Translations under genes and position numbers: made by a program | From: Sarcomyxa edulis | Taxonomy: Eukaryota > Basidiomycota > Agaricomycetes > Agaricales > Mycenaceae | NCBI GenBank assembly: GCA_009761415.1 | Contig: QUOL01000006.1 | Location: forward strand, 1,302,001 to 1,366,000 | DNA length: 64,000 nucleotides | Reading direction: 5' to 3' | Shown here: piece after piece, positions 1 to 11,451 of the stretch | Numbering within the stretch: position 1 is the stretch's first letter | Layout of the letters: the number at the start of each line of letters is the position of its first letter | The notes under the pieces: model-generated | The model's input: only the letters and a program-made list of their open reading frames with translations | Databases searched by the model: none | What the model was told of the DNA's origin: nothing

Positions 1-951
1 GCGAGGAATCTTCTGCCAGGGATGACGTTTCTGATTTAGAATAGATGGAAACCTGATTCGAGGAGGAATCGGCGGAAAATTGACGGCGCGGAAGGGATGG
101 CGTAGATGCCATCGACGGAGGTAGTGGAGGTCGGTTGTTCGGTTGGCGCAGGGACGCGTCCGAGTATTTCCGTGGAAGGGACGTCGTACGAGGCATGGGA
201 TGAGCGAGTACCGGAGAGGATGTGGAGGGCGTTGCAGGTCGTTCAGAGTAGACGTAGTTTGGAGACCGGGTGGCTGTGCGACGGGCTTGGATGTTAGCGA
301 TTTCTTCTTCGGTGAAGCCTGCTTCTGCTAGGGACGCGGACCACGATGGTGGAAGACCTGTAAAGCTGGAAATTTGGGTTACTAGTCAGATGTCAGTGAC
401 GGAGTGAGGTTTCTGAGTACGTACGCTTCGTCTACATGCATGTGATGCTGTGAACAAGAGGATGAGGGGGAGCACGCGGAAGTCATTTCTGTAGAGAATA
501 GACTCACCTGGAAGTTCCAGGGCAGAGAAATGCCCTCGTCGTCTGTAGCAGGCGGAGATTGACTCAACTCACTGGATGATGCTGTCGGGGGCCTTGGGCT
601 TCGTTTTCCAAACTTGAAAAAGCCCTTCGCGTTTGTATCCTTCTTGGATTGTGATGACGCTGGTTGATCCTGAACCAACGGAGGTGACATGGAAGCAGCA
701 GAGGATATGAGAGACATATTTGAGCTACTTGGATTTGGTGAGCCGCGACGGGCGTATTGTGGGGAAAGAGGTGTTCCAGGGAGAGATAACGAGTCAGGAG
801 AAAGGGACGTGAGTGATGGATTTGTGTTCTTCAGATAATAAGGGTCCTTGGGTGGCAATGGCGGTGGTTTCGAGGCAGCGGTGCCTGCGAATTTGAATAC
901 TTTGAGAGTCGAAAATCGCGAAGTTGGTTTCGTAGGGGCATTCGAGGCCAT
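1..951 (-). CDS. PAK/Ste20-type CRIB-domain protein, N-terminal part (runs off the left edge)
   Basis: Partial gene. The model is complement(<1..365, 425..447, 508..951). The start is the ATG at 951; an in-frame TTG lies further upstream but is not needed. The N-terminus is Pro/Ser-rich with a PPPLPPKDPYYL motif. Joining the three exons creates a clear p21-Rho-binding (CRIB) motif: ISLPWNF, then H-x2-HV, then FTGLPPSW. The motif forms only when both short introns are removed, which supports the splice sites. CRIB motifs of this form bind GTP-loaded Cdc42/Rac. In fungi they occur in PAK kinases (Ste20, Cla4, Skm1) acting in polarity and MAPK signalling. The Ser/Pro-rich linker continues open to base 1, so the expected C-terminal kinase domain is outside the window and is inferred. 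A CRIB scaffold without a kinase is possible but less likely. Confidence 0.75.
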
Positions 952-2009
952 GCTAGGGCTCAAATATCATCAAAATAGACAGAAAAACGAAGGAAAGCAC
1001 TCGGATAGAGTGCGATATTGGTGTGCTCGTGTTGAGTGTGTATGTGGCCTCAATGATCCGCCGCACTAGAATAGCGCTCCTGGGTGACTTGGAGGCTGTC
1101 CACGAGTCTGATGGTAATATACACCCTCGGTCGTTAGGCCAGTAGAACTAGATCTTGGGGTAGTTTGAGTAGGATATTCGAATAATAGTTGGTGACCGTG
1201 TTGACGAAGCGGCGTTTTGAACTTTCAGGCGCCGGTTCGCTTAGCGCACGACACGAATCAACTTCCACCGAACTTCCACCATGCGTTCTTTTGGCGTTCT
1301 TGATGCTTGCCAATGCCAGTGCTTGATATGCATACTAAACTCGATTATCATATGCAGCCAGAAGCAAATCGTTGCATCTTGATGTCGACCGACGATGCAC
1401 AGCACCACGGTACCGGCGCTGCTTTTCTCGCTTTTGTTTCTGACACCCGTTACAACGAGTCTACCGTAGCTTGCTCCCAGTAGACAGGCCAGTTACAGGT
1501 CTAGTTTCGTGTACAGGATTTCCAAAATACGTCCCGCCACGAATTTTCTCGAGTCTTTTAAGGCTTGTGCTTAGGTGCGACGAGGATCTTTCAGAAATCC
1601 AGAGTTATAGCCTCAGGCACAAAATGTTAACCATAGCGCTAGCAGTCCTGTTATTCGTGAGCAATCGAATAACTGAAGCGTCTCTCAAAGATACTATCTA
1701 GATACGGTGAGTCCGTCGAGGCATGTGCAGTGACAGCTGATAATACTGACCGAAGCGTAGCTCCAACTCGAGTATTGGCCTCCAAAATATCAATAGAGTT
1801 ATACGGTTACGACGGTGAAACCACTTTGCTAACGAGGACACCATCATATCCACCGTATCGTGGATTGATCTTTTCTTGACTGGCGTCAACATCGTGGCGT
1901 CGAACAACAGTTATAAAAAGAGACAGTACTGTGTACGTTCTTTCATCGAGGTTCTCGCAATGCAGATATGTTTCAGACTATGATACGGACAAGTATCATT
2001 CTTCCAATC
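952..2009. other. Gene-free interval, upstream of the CRIB gene
   Basis: No reading frame here has family motifs, splice structure or codon bias that I recognise. The part next to 951 must hold the promoter and 5' UTR of the minus-strand CRIB gene. Short open frames around 1471-1907 on both strands look like chance. Confidence 0.4.
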
Positions 2010-2166
2010 TTGTTGGCGTCGCCATATGAGTATTTTTCAGTGTCTTGTTCTATCCGATGTACAGGATTTTGCAAAGAGTGTTGAAGTGGGCCGTATATAC
2101 GTCGTGGGGCTTGTACAGACTGTCGTTTTTGATTTTAGATTTGGCCGGTATCTTGTGTTCCGTAGT
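2010..2166 (-). pseudogene. Decayed third copy of the orphan RRRGRIYGYKIP-type gene
   Basis: This stretch aligns by eye with the intact minus-strand gene at 2600-3115, in the same orientation. Shared blocks include ggcgtcgccat, cagtgtcttgt, gtacaggat, gtcgtcggg-like and cttgta/tccgtag. About 68 bases matching the middle of the gene are missing near 2060, and several other differences break the frame. It is best read as a relic of a tandem duplication. The corresponding protein would lack the region around the FNTCRVAG motif. No function is expected. Confidence 0.65.
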
Positions 2167-2429
2167 GAGAAGTTGAGAAGTTGTTCGGATTCATGAGGAT
2201 GTGTGCTGCTACTCCCTACTTCACGATGAAGTGCTCAACGAGGAAGCCCTTGTGCGTCACAAAACGCTCTTGAGAGGGGGCAGCATAAGCCATTGTAGAT
2301 GTCCACTGGGGTTAGTCAATTACGGGAAAAAGCGAAAGCAAAGCTGACATTTGAACCAAAACAGCACAGGGAACGTTCGGTGCCACTGAAACAAACAGGC
2401 ATCAGAAATGGAACTTGATTGGGATAGGT

Positions 2430-3062
2430 ATGATTGAGATTTGATTGAGATAGGTATGCTAATTCCAGAGAATGTTGATATTGAGGTTACATGTGGGATA
2501 TATGAGAAGGAATTCGTGTAGGAAACGACATATATATTGCGTTCTGATCAAGGATTAGACACATAATTGACTGCATATAATAGGCCGCAAACGTACTTGT
2601 TAGGTGACTGGAATAAGCCACTCAGGATCCTCCGTCGTTCCCAATACCCGTTTAACTCTTTCGATCTTTTTCGGCGTCGCCATGTGCAGACCTTTCAGTG
2701 TCTTGTCGTGTCCGATGCACAAACAGCACACTGTCGCTTTCGCTCCTGCCACTCGACACGTGTTGAAATTGTTGATTCGACACTCGTACAGGATCTTGCA
2801 TATAGCGTCGAATTGGGAGCCGTAGTAGTCGTCGGGCCTGTACAAGTTATTGTTTTTGGCGTATTCGAGGAGAAACTCGGCTGGAATCTTGTATCCGTAG
2901 ATTCTGCCACGTCTCCGGATAGCCAGAGGATAGTGAGCAATCACAGAAACTTGTTCAGGCTCTTGTTTAGCCGGCTCTCGTTTGGAGGACTTTCGTTTGG
3001 TCGGATCTCGTCTAGCGGACTCTCGTGTACTAGTAGTACTAGTGGGCTCTCGTTCAACTTTC
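2430..3062 (-). repeat. Left arm of an inverted duplication (pairs with 11561-12125)
   Basis: This arm contains exon 2 of the orphan gene, its stop codon and about 160 bases of 3' flank. The flank also matches the other arm in reverse complement, for example gttgatattgaggttac and the block around tgactgca near 2570. Homology therefore extends past the coding region, showing that a DNA segment was duplicated and not only an mRNA copy. The arms point away from each other and bracket a block holding RPA49, SET2 and the kinase fragment. Confidence 0.7.
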
Positions 3063-3115
3063 CTGTGGAAAGCCGTCAGAACTGAGCACTTCCTATGAGA
3101 GAATTGGGCATACAT
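2600..3115 (-). CDS. Orphan small basic protein, copy A (unknown function)
   Basis: Up to 171 aa. I do not recognise the family. The last roughly 110 residues are closely similar to the protein at 11452-11963. Shared motifs are YPLAIRRRGRIYGYKIP, FDAICKILYECRINNFNTC, LCIGHD and HMATPKKIERVKRVLG. Two Cys-containing clusters and a Lys/Arg-rich N-terminal linker (SKREPAKQEPEQ) suggest a nuclear or nucleic-acid-associated role, but this is inference. The start is uncertain. An ATG at 3115 gives an unspliced frame, whereas the paralogue has an intron whose acceptor corresponds to position 3063 here (cttttcacag there, gctttccacag here). The true first exon may therefore lie further upstream and could not be identified. 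Most differences between the copies are silent, suggesting that both proteins have been under selection. Confidence 0.6.
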   Translation of the reverse strand: MYAQFSHRKCSVLTAFHRKVEREPTSTTSTRESARRDPTKRKSSKREPAKQEPEQVSVIAHYPLAIRRRGRIYGYKIPAEFLLEYAKNNNLYRPDDYYGSQFDAICKILYECRINNFNTCRVAGAKATVCCLCIGHDKTLKGLHMATPKKIERVKRVLGTTEDPEWLIPVT

Positions 3116-3400
3116 ATTGAGTGGGTCCTGGAAAATAAGATAGAAAGTCGTTGAGTCGAAGGCGAATCGAAATTGATGATGGGTAGAGGTTGGCTAGAGG
3201 ACGAGATGGCAGTTGAACTTGAGCTAGACCGGTACCGTGACCGTGGTCCGCATGTTGTAGGTGGCTGTGCTTGAAATAATTTTGGTCCTCCTCTTGCCAA
3301 GTCTTTACCTGTCGCCCAATTCGTCTGTTTCTCAGTCTTCAGATCTTCAGAGCTCCAAGGCTACAGTACTATAGGTTGACGCGACGTATAAGGCTCGAAT
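3116..3400. promoter_or_regulatory. Short shared intergenic region between divergent genes
   Basis: About 285 bases separate orphan copy A (minus) and RPA49 (plus), so the two genes are divergently transcribed from a common region. No clear TATA box or known operator is visible. Confidence 0.35.
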
Positions 3401-5196
3401 ATGGCATCCCCCTCGTCTTCGAGAAAACGAAAGCACAATCAAGTCGATGCTAGTAACACTCCAACTGCTTCGTTCAAACTATCCACCAACAATCCATCTG
3501 GTTCATCGCAAGTAGGACCCCTCTTAGGTGGGTATATAGGCACTTGCAGCAACGCTCCACCACTAATGCATCCTAATCTATCTAGTAAGTTTCCCAGCCC
3601 TCGAAGCGCCCGAATCTACGGCATTCAAATGTTACGGACGCAAAAAACCAAAAAACTCTACCGCCGACGCAGCCAATGCTACTGAGGACATTCTTGTCGT
3701 GGGCGAATCCGAGAGTGTTGAGTTCTTTACCTCTGCTGAGGAGACTCAACGAATGGCCGTGGATGGGGGGTGTACGTGAGTCCCAGTCCCAGTCCCAGCT
3801 CTTCCATCTATCCGTACTAACAACTCTCATACGCCCCCATAGGTACCTGATAGCCCTGCATAATAAACGCACTAAAACGACCACTCTTCACCCTACTCCT
3901 GTACCTCTGCACATCCTTACGCGTCAAGTAAAAGCTCTCAAAGGGTTAGCATCGGCGGAAAAAGACAAACCTGATTTAGACTACAATGATGCGAGGACGG
4001 CGTTGGGAGAGACGTTCGGCTCGAAGAAAAGTAAACAGGCTATCAAGGCGCGAGAACGGAATCGAGTGGATGTGGATGCTATGGAAGGTGTGGCGGGGCA
4101 TTTGCAGGCCAGGATTGAGGATAGTACTGTTGGGTTGCCTACTACGGGTGGGTGTTCTTCTACTGAAGTCTCAGAAGCGGACACTGATTGGCCTCTTGTT
4201 GCCTCCCCGCTGTAGAGGAAGCCAAAGCGAACACGGATTCTAACCGTCTCATACCGCCATTCGACGCATCTGCATTGGATCCGGCTGATATATACCCTTT
4301 GCATGATATCATCCCTGAAGCAGGTGAGTCATAGTCTCTCCTTACCACCCCTTTTAATTAACACAAATCATTACCACTCTCAGAATGGAAGTCCCTATCC
4401 ACAACCGCACTTCTGTCCGCGCAGACGGATGCTGAGAGGATGGCCATGTTCCCATATAAACGGTCGAGTTGGCTGCGTCAGCACCTAGGTCGAATGTTCC
4501 CAAAAGATACGGATGCAGATGCCAATGGGACGAGGAGTAAGAGGAGTTTGTAAGTGCCTCCACCACGTATTCTTTGTTATTTTATTCAGGCGAACCACTT
4601 TCTCACCTAGGAAATTACTTCTCTACATCTCGTCCATGCTCGCCTTCCGCCAAGCATGCGCATTCCAACGTTCGATCGAGAAAGAAAAACTCCACGAAAA
4701 GCTCGCGGGTGTTCCGAGTATCGTTGTGGATAGTCTATTGGCGCGGTTTACTGAGACGCCAAGAGGGTCGATAGTGTCAGTTCTCTCTCATTCTCTCTTC
4801 CTGCCCCATATTGATTGTTATCTACTCTCCTCCCCTTAGCTCGCAATCAACAACTCAGACCCAAACCAAGCTGCTCACCCATATATTCGCGCTATGTCTT
4901 CGTATTGATAGCTACGCTACGGACACGACGTTGGTGGCTGCCGATCTTAGCCTTGATGTAACAAAGTAAGTTATTTCTTCTTTTCCTCGTTCCTTCCGTG
5001 TAAACTCAATCTCTTTCGTGTCAGGGTGAACCAATTATTCAAGTCCCTCGGCTGCAAGATAAGTGTGTTGAACGACAAAGAGCGGAAACGGCTAGGCCTG
5101 CCGGACAGTGCGGGTGAGACGAAGAGAGCGGTGTTGACTGCGCCGGTGGTGTTCCCGAAGCAGAGGTTGCCGAAGAGGGCTACGGGGAGGCGGTAA
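3401..5196 (+). CDS. RPA49: DNA-directed RNA polymerase I subunit A49
   Basis: Eight exons: 3401..3527, 3586..3775, 3843..4147, 4216..4323, 4384..4549, 4611..4775, 4840..4965, 5025..5196, giving 452 aa in one uninterrupted frame. The protein carries the A49 N-terminal motifs (FPALEAP, then FKCYGRK, then GCTYLIALHNK) that form the heterodimerisation module with A34.5. A linker (KQAIKARERNRVD) follows. The C-terminal tandem winged-helix region includes PLHDIIPEAEWK, KLLLYISSMLAFRQ and LLTHIFALCLRIDSY, and ends in a basic tail. A49 belongs to Pol I in the nucleolus and aids initiation and elongation on rDNA, like the TFIIE/TFIIF pair of Pol II. The length is normal for the family, and nothing looks broken. 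Confidence 0.9.
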
Positions 5197-6036
5197 AGCT
5201 TTGGTATTTACAGTCGACATTGTCTTCAAAATTGAGTGGCATTATCCTGCGTTCGAGTGGCATTACATAGACATCCTCCAAGACTTTGAAATATCACTAC
5301 AAATCATGAACAGACTACAAAAGCAGGTCTGCTAGATGATCATACACTCATCACACTATCCAGATCACTTGATTCTCCGAGTAAACAAGTCTAGAAGAAG
5401 CGGTGAGTTTGGGAAGTTGTGACTAGGTACCGCAGCTGTTTCACTTTCAGCCGTTTCTTTTTGAGTCTATATTTACTGCCAGTCAACCGCCAGTAAATAG
5501 CTGAGATTTCGGGATTATATCGAGAACGACGATCCTGAGTAACGATATGCATGTAAGGGTATCGCAGGTTATGAAGAGGGGTGATCATGGTGGATGGCTC
5601 TGCGGTGTGGCGACGTCGACGCTTTGTCGACGCCCAAATTTCGCTGTTGTTTTCGACCTCGACTCGAGGTCTGGTTTTATTATTGATTTTATCCTTATTT
5701 TCATCCACGGACGACTTATTACTAGCTAGTGCTAGCCATCGACATCTTGTGTCGCTAATTCCGAGTATAATCGTTTTTTATTGTTGCTAGTCGTTGACCC
5801 CGACACCGACGGCAATAATTGACCCAGCCCATCTTCAAGCTTCGAGGCTTCAAGTTTCATCTCGTCGAGCTACCCGGTCTGAGCCAGGTCTGAGTAAAAG
5901 ACCTCCATCGAGCTCCAGTAGACCTGGGTACCCATCTCAAGCTTTAGTACGTACTTTTCACCCATCACCCAATTTGCACTGGTGGTAACTTTGCAGTGAT
6001 TTTTTAGACCAGATTGTGGCCATCTTCAAGACTGAT
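5197..6036. other. Intergenic region between RPA49 and SET2
   Basis: This holds the 3' end of RPA49 and the leader of SET2. An open stretch at 5794-5988 has no ATG and fits poorly as an upstream exon, so it is treated as a 5' UTR. No repeat or RNA gene was seen. Confidence 0.4.
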
Positions 6037-9000
6037 ATGACTTTAGACAGTCCCGACGGTCTGTTCGTGGCCCACGCTGACGACCCCAATGTCCATGGCA
6101 GTGACAGCGCCAGTATAACGATGCCATCACTCTCACCCACACCATCTTCGTCCGCTACCATGATTCATTCAAAGTCTCCGGATCCTCGCACACCTCCTTC
6201 GCCTAGTCCTAGCACTAGTGCTAGTGTTAGTGCCATGATAACTGACCAAACCCCTGCACCAACACCACCACCCATGCCTACGGCCTCTTCAAAATCCTCG
6301 AAATCTTCCACCTCTCGCGGTAGCGGTACCCCAAATCCAAACTCAAACTCGAAAAAGCTGCCACCGGCTGCTCCCCAGCTCATCGGACATTTACCTGTCG
6401 CACGTACAGAGGCGCTGAGTACTTTTATCGAGATTCCAGCTAATAACTACCAATATGCTACCCTCGGTCGCTCGAGGGAGGCTTTGGAGAGTATGACGTG
6501 TGATTGTGTCTATCAACCTGGTTAGTACCCTCTTTTCTCCCTCTTTTCGTCAATTGCTTGCTTCATCTCTGTATCGATAGTGTGTAGTATGTAGTATGTA
6601 GCGGTAGTACCGTAGTCTGGTGTATATCAGGCGAATTCTTTCGTCTCTTTCTCCGTCATCCCTACTTCTTTCCTTCTCTTTTCTTCTCTTTGCGTCCTTT
6701 CCAGATACACTCTCCCTTCCCTACCTCTTGGATTCCCACCACTCGGACTCACTCACACGTAAATCCTCATAGGCGCAGACGGCCCAGCAGATTCATGTGG
6801 CCCCGACTCTGACTGTATCAATCGACTCACGCAAGTTGAATGTCTTCCTGACGATTGTCGATGTCGCTCGTATTGCCAGAATCAGCGGTAAGTCGCCCGA
6901 TTCTTCTGCCTCTATGATTTTGTATTTTATACTTCCAAATTCTTGTCTCTTTCTTCTATCTTGTGCCTGTTTCTTTATTTTCTTTTCCGCGCTCATCGAA
7001 CGATCTGGTTTGTTCGTGGATCTGAGAAATACGAGGGAGAAAGAATTTTGGTAGGGTTCTGATCCTGACAGTGACTCACTTGTTCCTAGTCGGATTTGGA
7101 TCCAAACCTTTCCTTTTCCTTTTCTTGTATTAGAATCTGACATGAATTCTTTGTTCTCACTGGGTTTACTCTCTTTCATTTTTCTCTTTTTCTCGTTGTC
7201 TTATTCTGATCTCTTCTCATATCATCACATCACATCGCTCGTGCTCATCACTTATACCCATTTATGCAGGTTTCAAAAACGCGAATATGCCGATATCGAG
7301 ATCGTCCAGACGGAGAAGAAAGGGTTTGGATTGAGGGCTGCTAGGGATCTTCCAAAGTCAGTTTCGTTTCTGTCCTTTATGTTTGTTGACATATTTCCGT
7401 TGTGGAGTCTGTGTTAATGACGTTCGGTTTCTGTCTATCCTTTGGGTGTTTGTCTCGTTCATGTTGACTATCTTCACGTTTGTTTCGATGGCTATCATAC
7501 TCATACTCACGATTTGCAATGGCACAGGGACGCATTTATATACGAATACGTCGGAGACGTCGTCTCACCGAGCTCTTTCAAGAAACGCATGCGCGATTAT
7601 GCCACAGAAGGCATCCGTCATTTCTATTTCATGATGTTGCAGAAAGATGAGGTACGTGTTTAGGTCTAAGTTTCGTCTTGTTCCTTCCTCCCCCTTCCTC
7701 CCTTCTCCCTTCTCGTCTACTTCCCTTCCTGTCTTGCGCTTTCATGTATCTTCATGCAGCACACTCACTCACTCACCACTATACAACAGTTTATAGACGC
7801 CACCAAAAAAGGCGGTATTGGACGATTCGCGAACCACAGTTGTAACCCGAATTGCTACGTCGCGAAGTGGACGGTTGGGCAACACGTGCGGATGGGGATA
7901 TTCGCGATGAGGAGGATTGGGAAGGATGAGGAGCTGACTTTCAATTATAATGTGGATCGATATGGGTGAGCGGGCCTCTTCTTTTGTTTTGGGGTGTCTG
8001 AAGGGTGGTCGTTGTTGCAGGCGACCTCCTTTTTTTGTGTGGGGACGAGGGGAGCAAGCGTCGTACGTCAATATATGCGTCATACTGACCCTGGAAAATG
8101 TGAATACAGCCATGAAGCACAACCATGTTATTGCGGGGAAGCCAAATGTGTAGGATTTATCGGTGGGAAGACGCAGACGGATCTCGTCACCATGGACGAT
8201 TTGTATTTGGATGGTGCGTCTCTTTGCCGACCATTCTTCCTTCTACTATCCGCGCAATGCTGACCTACACTTGCGCGTCTAGCTCTTGGTATCAATGAGG
8301 CAGACAGACTCGAGCTGAAGGGTACGAAGAAGAAAAAGGGAAAGAAGCTCGACGATCCCGATTTCATGGTCAGTTCTCATTCCCTCCATGCCCCTGTTCA
8401 TACATTTCTTGCTAAAACGGTCGTAACAATACTTAGCCAATCTTGAAACCAATCGTCGAGAAAGATGTCCCGAAGGTCGTACAAGCTATTCGGCAGACCC
8501 AGAGTCGGAAGGTATTAGCTAAGTTGTTAATTCGTATCAAGGTCGGTATCTTTCTTTCTCTGGAATACAAATAAGTTCATTGATGTCCTGATGTCTTCGT
8601 AGATAACGGAAGACCAAGCAGCGCTTCGGCAGATAATGCGATTGCGTGGGTTTAGTCTGATGACGAACATACTTAATGATTACGCCGCTGATATCGAGAT
8701 GATCGTTCTAGTGCGTACTACTGCCTCCTTCCTCACTGTAAACATTAAAAACTAATCCGCGTCGTGACGTCGTGATCACAGACGCTGGAGTGTATGATGG
8801 AGTGGCCACTGCTTCAACGAAATAAGGTCGAAGACTCGAAAGTCATCATTCCCGTCAAGGCTTTAGCGGATTCAGAGAAACCAGGAGAGGAAGCGGTGAA
8901 AGCGTTGGCGCAGAAGGTGACAGACTTTCCTCGAGACATCAGTACCTCATCTGACAATCCTTCACTATACAGCTTGTCGATCATTGGGAGACATTGCCGC

Positions 9001-10172
9001 TCGCTTATCGAATACCTAAACGTATGAGACAGGCAAGGCACCATCTCCTATCACAAGGAGCCAGTAACACAAGCTGATCTGTTGTTCCTTCTTTTCATAG
9101 GATGGCGAAGAGGAGGAAGCACCTACTACAGCAATGATATCAATCTACACCGAAGATGATACAGAATCGCGAAAGCGGACTGGGATATGGGACGATACAG
9201 TGAAATTCGAACTGAAACCTCCCAATCCGACATCTACTGGTACGCTTCCCGTTTCTGTAGTTGCTCGGCCCAAGCCTCCGCCGCCGCCTGTGTCGGAGAA
9301 GGAGACCAGGAAACATATTGCTGCCATCATTGCAGCAGCGGCAGCTGCGAAGGAGGAAGAACAGGCTGCGGCGGTAGCTGCGGCTAAAGCTGCTGCAGAG
9401 AAGCAGGAGAAACCAGCGGGGGAGCATGTGCGTAAGAAACACAAGTCCTCGAAGAAACCTCAGACACAAGAGGAGAAGGAAGCGAACAAGGAGAAACGCT
9501 TGTTGAAGTTGGTTGGGGCTGTTGTGGTCAAATGCATGTCGAAACATTCAAAAGCGATGGATCATGATTCATTCAAGAAGCATGCAAAAGAGGTGAGATT
9601 GCGTGGTCTGCGGCTTGTCTTGTGTTGCTTGCTCATAACTGGGCTTTTTGCAGTTGACCCAGATAATCGCTGATAAGGAAAAGAAGTCCTCGAGTTACAA
9701 GGAAGGAAAGCTCGACTCCTTGTCGGAAGATAAAATCGTCAAGATCAAAAAATTCTCCAAGGAGTATATTGCGAAAGTGTTGCGGAAAATGGAGAAAGCT
9801 AACGGTGAACACCGACGACGGCCTTCATCTACGGCTACAACAGAGACGCAGGGGACGTCGTCGAGTACATTGATAAACACGCCAAATTCTGCAGACGGGG
9901 CGGATGTTGTCATGAGTGAGATGACGATAGAGGAGGCAATGGACATGGACCCTGACTCGGAGTCAGATAGTGAGGGGGAGGGAGATGGGGGCAGTCCTGA
10001 GAAATCTTTCCTCTCTCCACCGGACCCTATGGATGCATCATCATTAGATAGCACACCGTCGATCAATACTTCGGATCCTCGTCGACGGCGTTCTAGTGAA
10101 GATACGGAGATGGGATGGGAACCGCCGCACAAGCAGCTGAAGGAACTGAACGGGGTTCATGCTGTCCCATGA
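6037..10172 (+). CDS. SET2: Histone H3 lysine-36 methyltransferase Set2
   Basis: Thirteen exons: 6037..6520, 6773..6887, 7270..7356, 7528..7651, 7790..7965, 8110..8213, 8283..8368, 8437..8541, 8603..8710, 8782..8916, 8973..9032, 9101..9592, 9654..10172; 864 aa. Domains: a Ser/Pro-rich N-terminus; an AWS zinc motif (CGPDSDC, then [15 protein letters not shown], about 165-200); SET (about 201-330) with [17 protein letters not shown] (Asn285-His286) and ELTFNYN; a post-[11 protein letters not shown]; a Set2 helical middle region (about 390-525); an Ala/Lys coiled region; and a C-terminal SRI domain (about 665-770) that in this family binds Ser2/Ser5-phosphorylated Pol II CTD. I see no clear WW domain. 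The first in-frame ATG is at 6037. Intron 11 (9033-9100) has a GC donor. Introns 1-5 are unusually long (252, 382, 171, 138 and 144 nt). Confidence 0.92.
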
Positions 10173-10743
10173 TAGACGGAGATGTCTTGCTATATCGATA
10201 TTCTAATGCTTCTAATATGTCTGTAGGTTATTGACCTTCAAATTGGGATTGGCTTATCCGAGTTATTGTTTCTGCCTCTGTTTCTTCGGCTCAATGTTCT
10301 CATGCTTGGGCTGGGGGTCATGTTCATGACATTATTGTTAGGCTTGGGAGACTATTGTTGCAGCGTTACCCTCCTGGGATTCCAAGGTACGTCGTTTCCT
10401 AAATTGAGTCGGCTGCGCTGTCGTTTCTATTCCTACTGAACCCGATGCATCGTACTTCAGATACATACTATACCTTGACCAAATAACCGCAGGTTTGATA
10501 AGGCCCGTATTTGGAACAACGTTTGCAGCAGAGCGCGTTTTGTGAATGTTGACAACAACAAACATCGTAGATCCTGAAGATATTTATGGGTTGTGTACAA
10601 CACAGCATTGAAAATGGCCCGGCCGACGTCTTGACTCTTGTTCTCAACGTCTGCAAAGCAGACGAAGCGGCGAGTCGTATCTTCTAAAGTGACTACTCAA
10701 ATACTACTAACTGACATGTACGACGTTCAACTCTTCTAGAATC
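10173..10743. other. 3' flank of SET2
   Basis: No gene is supported here. It holds the SET2 terminator region and a T-rich stretch around 10270-10350. Confidence 0.35.
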
Positions 10744-11195
10744 ATGAGCATGGAAGAAGACTTGAATGACCTCCTTCAATATAACTCTCCTCACCTCAGA
10801 GCAGATCCTGAATCAGATATCGAAGGTGATAACATGGCTCTCGTGATGACATATGGTGGCATTTATTTGTGGGATAGGGAGGTGCAGACTGTGCCAAACG
10901 ACGATTCCTTGAGCAGATTGACCACCGTGTCGTCATCTGAGCGGTAAATGATTATTCTGCAAGGGTTTGTCCCATGTCATTGATACCTTTTCGATTCTTC
11001 CAGGTCAGCATTCATTCTCATCTTGCAGAGCATCCACAATGTAGGCGTTCGACATCGCGACATTCGTCCTTCCTAGTCAATACCGACGGTACGGTATCCA
11101 ACATAGACTTCGATAGGGCTACCCTAGATTTCTCCGAAATCGCGAATCGACGTGAAATGTATAATCTACAATGTATATTGGCTGGCGAGGAATAA
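10744..11195 (+). pseudogene. Truncated, frameshifted protein-kinase-like fragment
   Basis: Exon 1 is 10744..10943; exon 2 begins at 11004 after a normal GT-AG intron. The spliced frame reads ALVMTYGG, then FILILQSIHNVGVRHRDIRPS, and hits a stop at about 11074. The next frame continues the family pattern at once with FLVNTDG and IDFDRATL, ending in REMYNLQCILAGEE. This order (a hinge-like segment, an HRDIRP catalytic loop, an IDFDRA segment in place of DFG) is typical of the kinase-like proteins that are abundant in Agaricomycetes. A deletion of 2 (or 5) bases near 11068-11076 best explains the break. The N-terminal lobe is also largely absent. It is therefore a relic unless the break is a sequencing error. 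Confidence 0.6.
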
Positions 11196-11451
11196 CGGGA
11201 CTTGGTGTCGCGAAGTCCTTCACCTTTGATTTACTACGATGACTACGATTCTGATTGATGTACATCATTTCCACATATCACTTATCCGTATATAAGTATA
11301 GTCGAACTATAATTGAGAGAACTGACTTTGTTCTTCTGACTGGTCGTTTATTGTATAGTGAACTCATAATGTCGGAGCAGTCTCGATATCATGTGATCGT
11401 GCGGCATCGGTCCGCTTGATCAGTCGATCAACTTCCTTTCCGACTCCCATC

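Noticed and set aside
5794..5988. Possible upstream coding exon of SET2
   Set aside because: There is no ATG in the frame, and joining it requires a chosen donor. SET2 has a good ATG at 6037.
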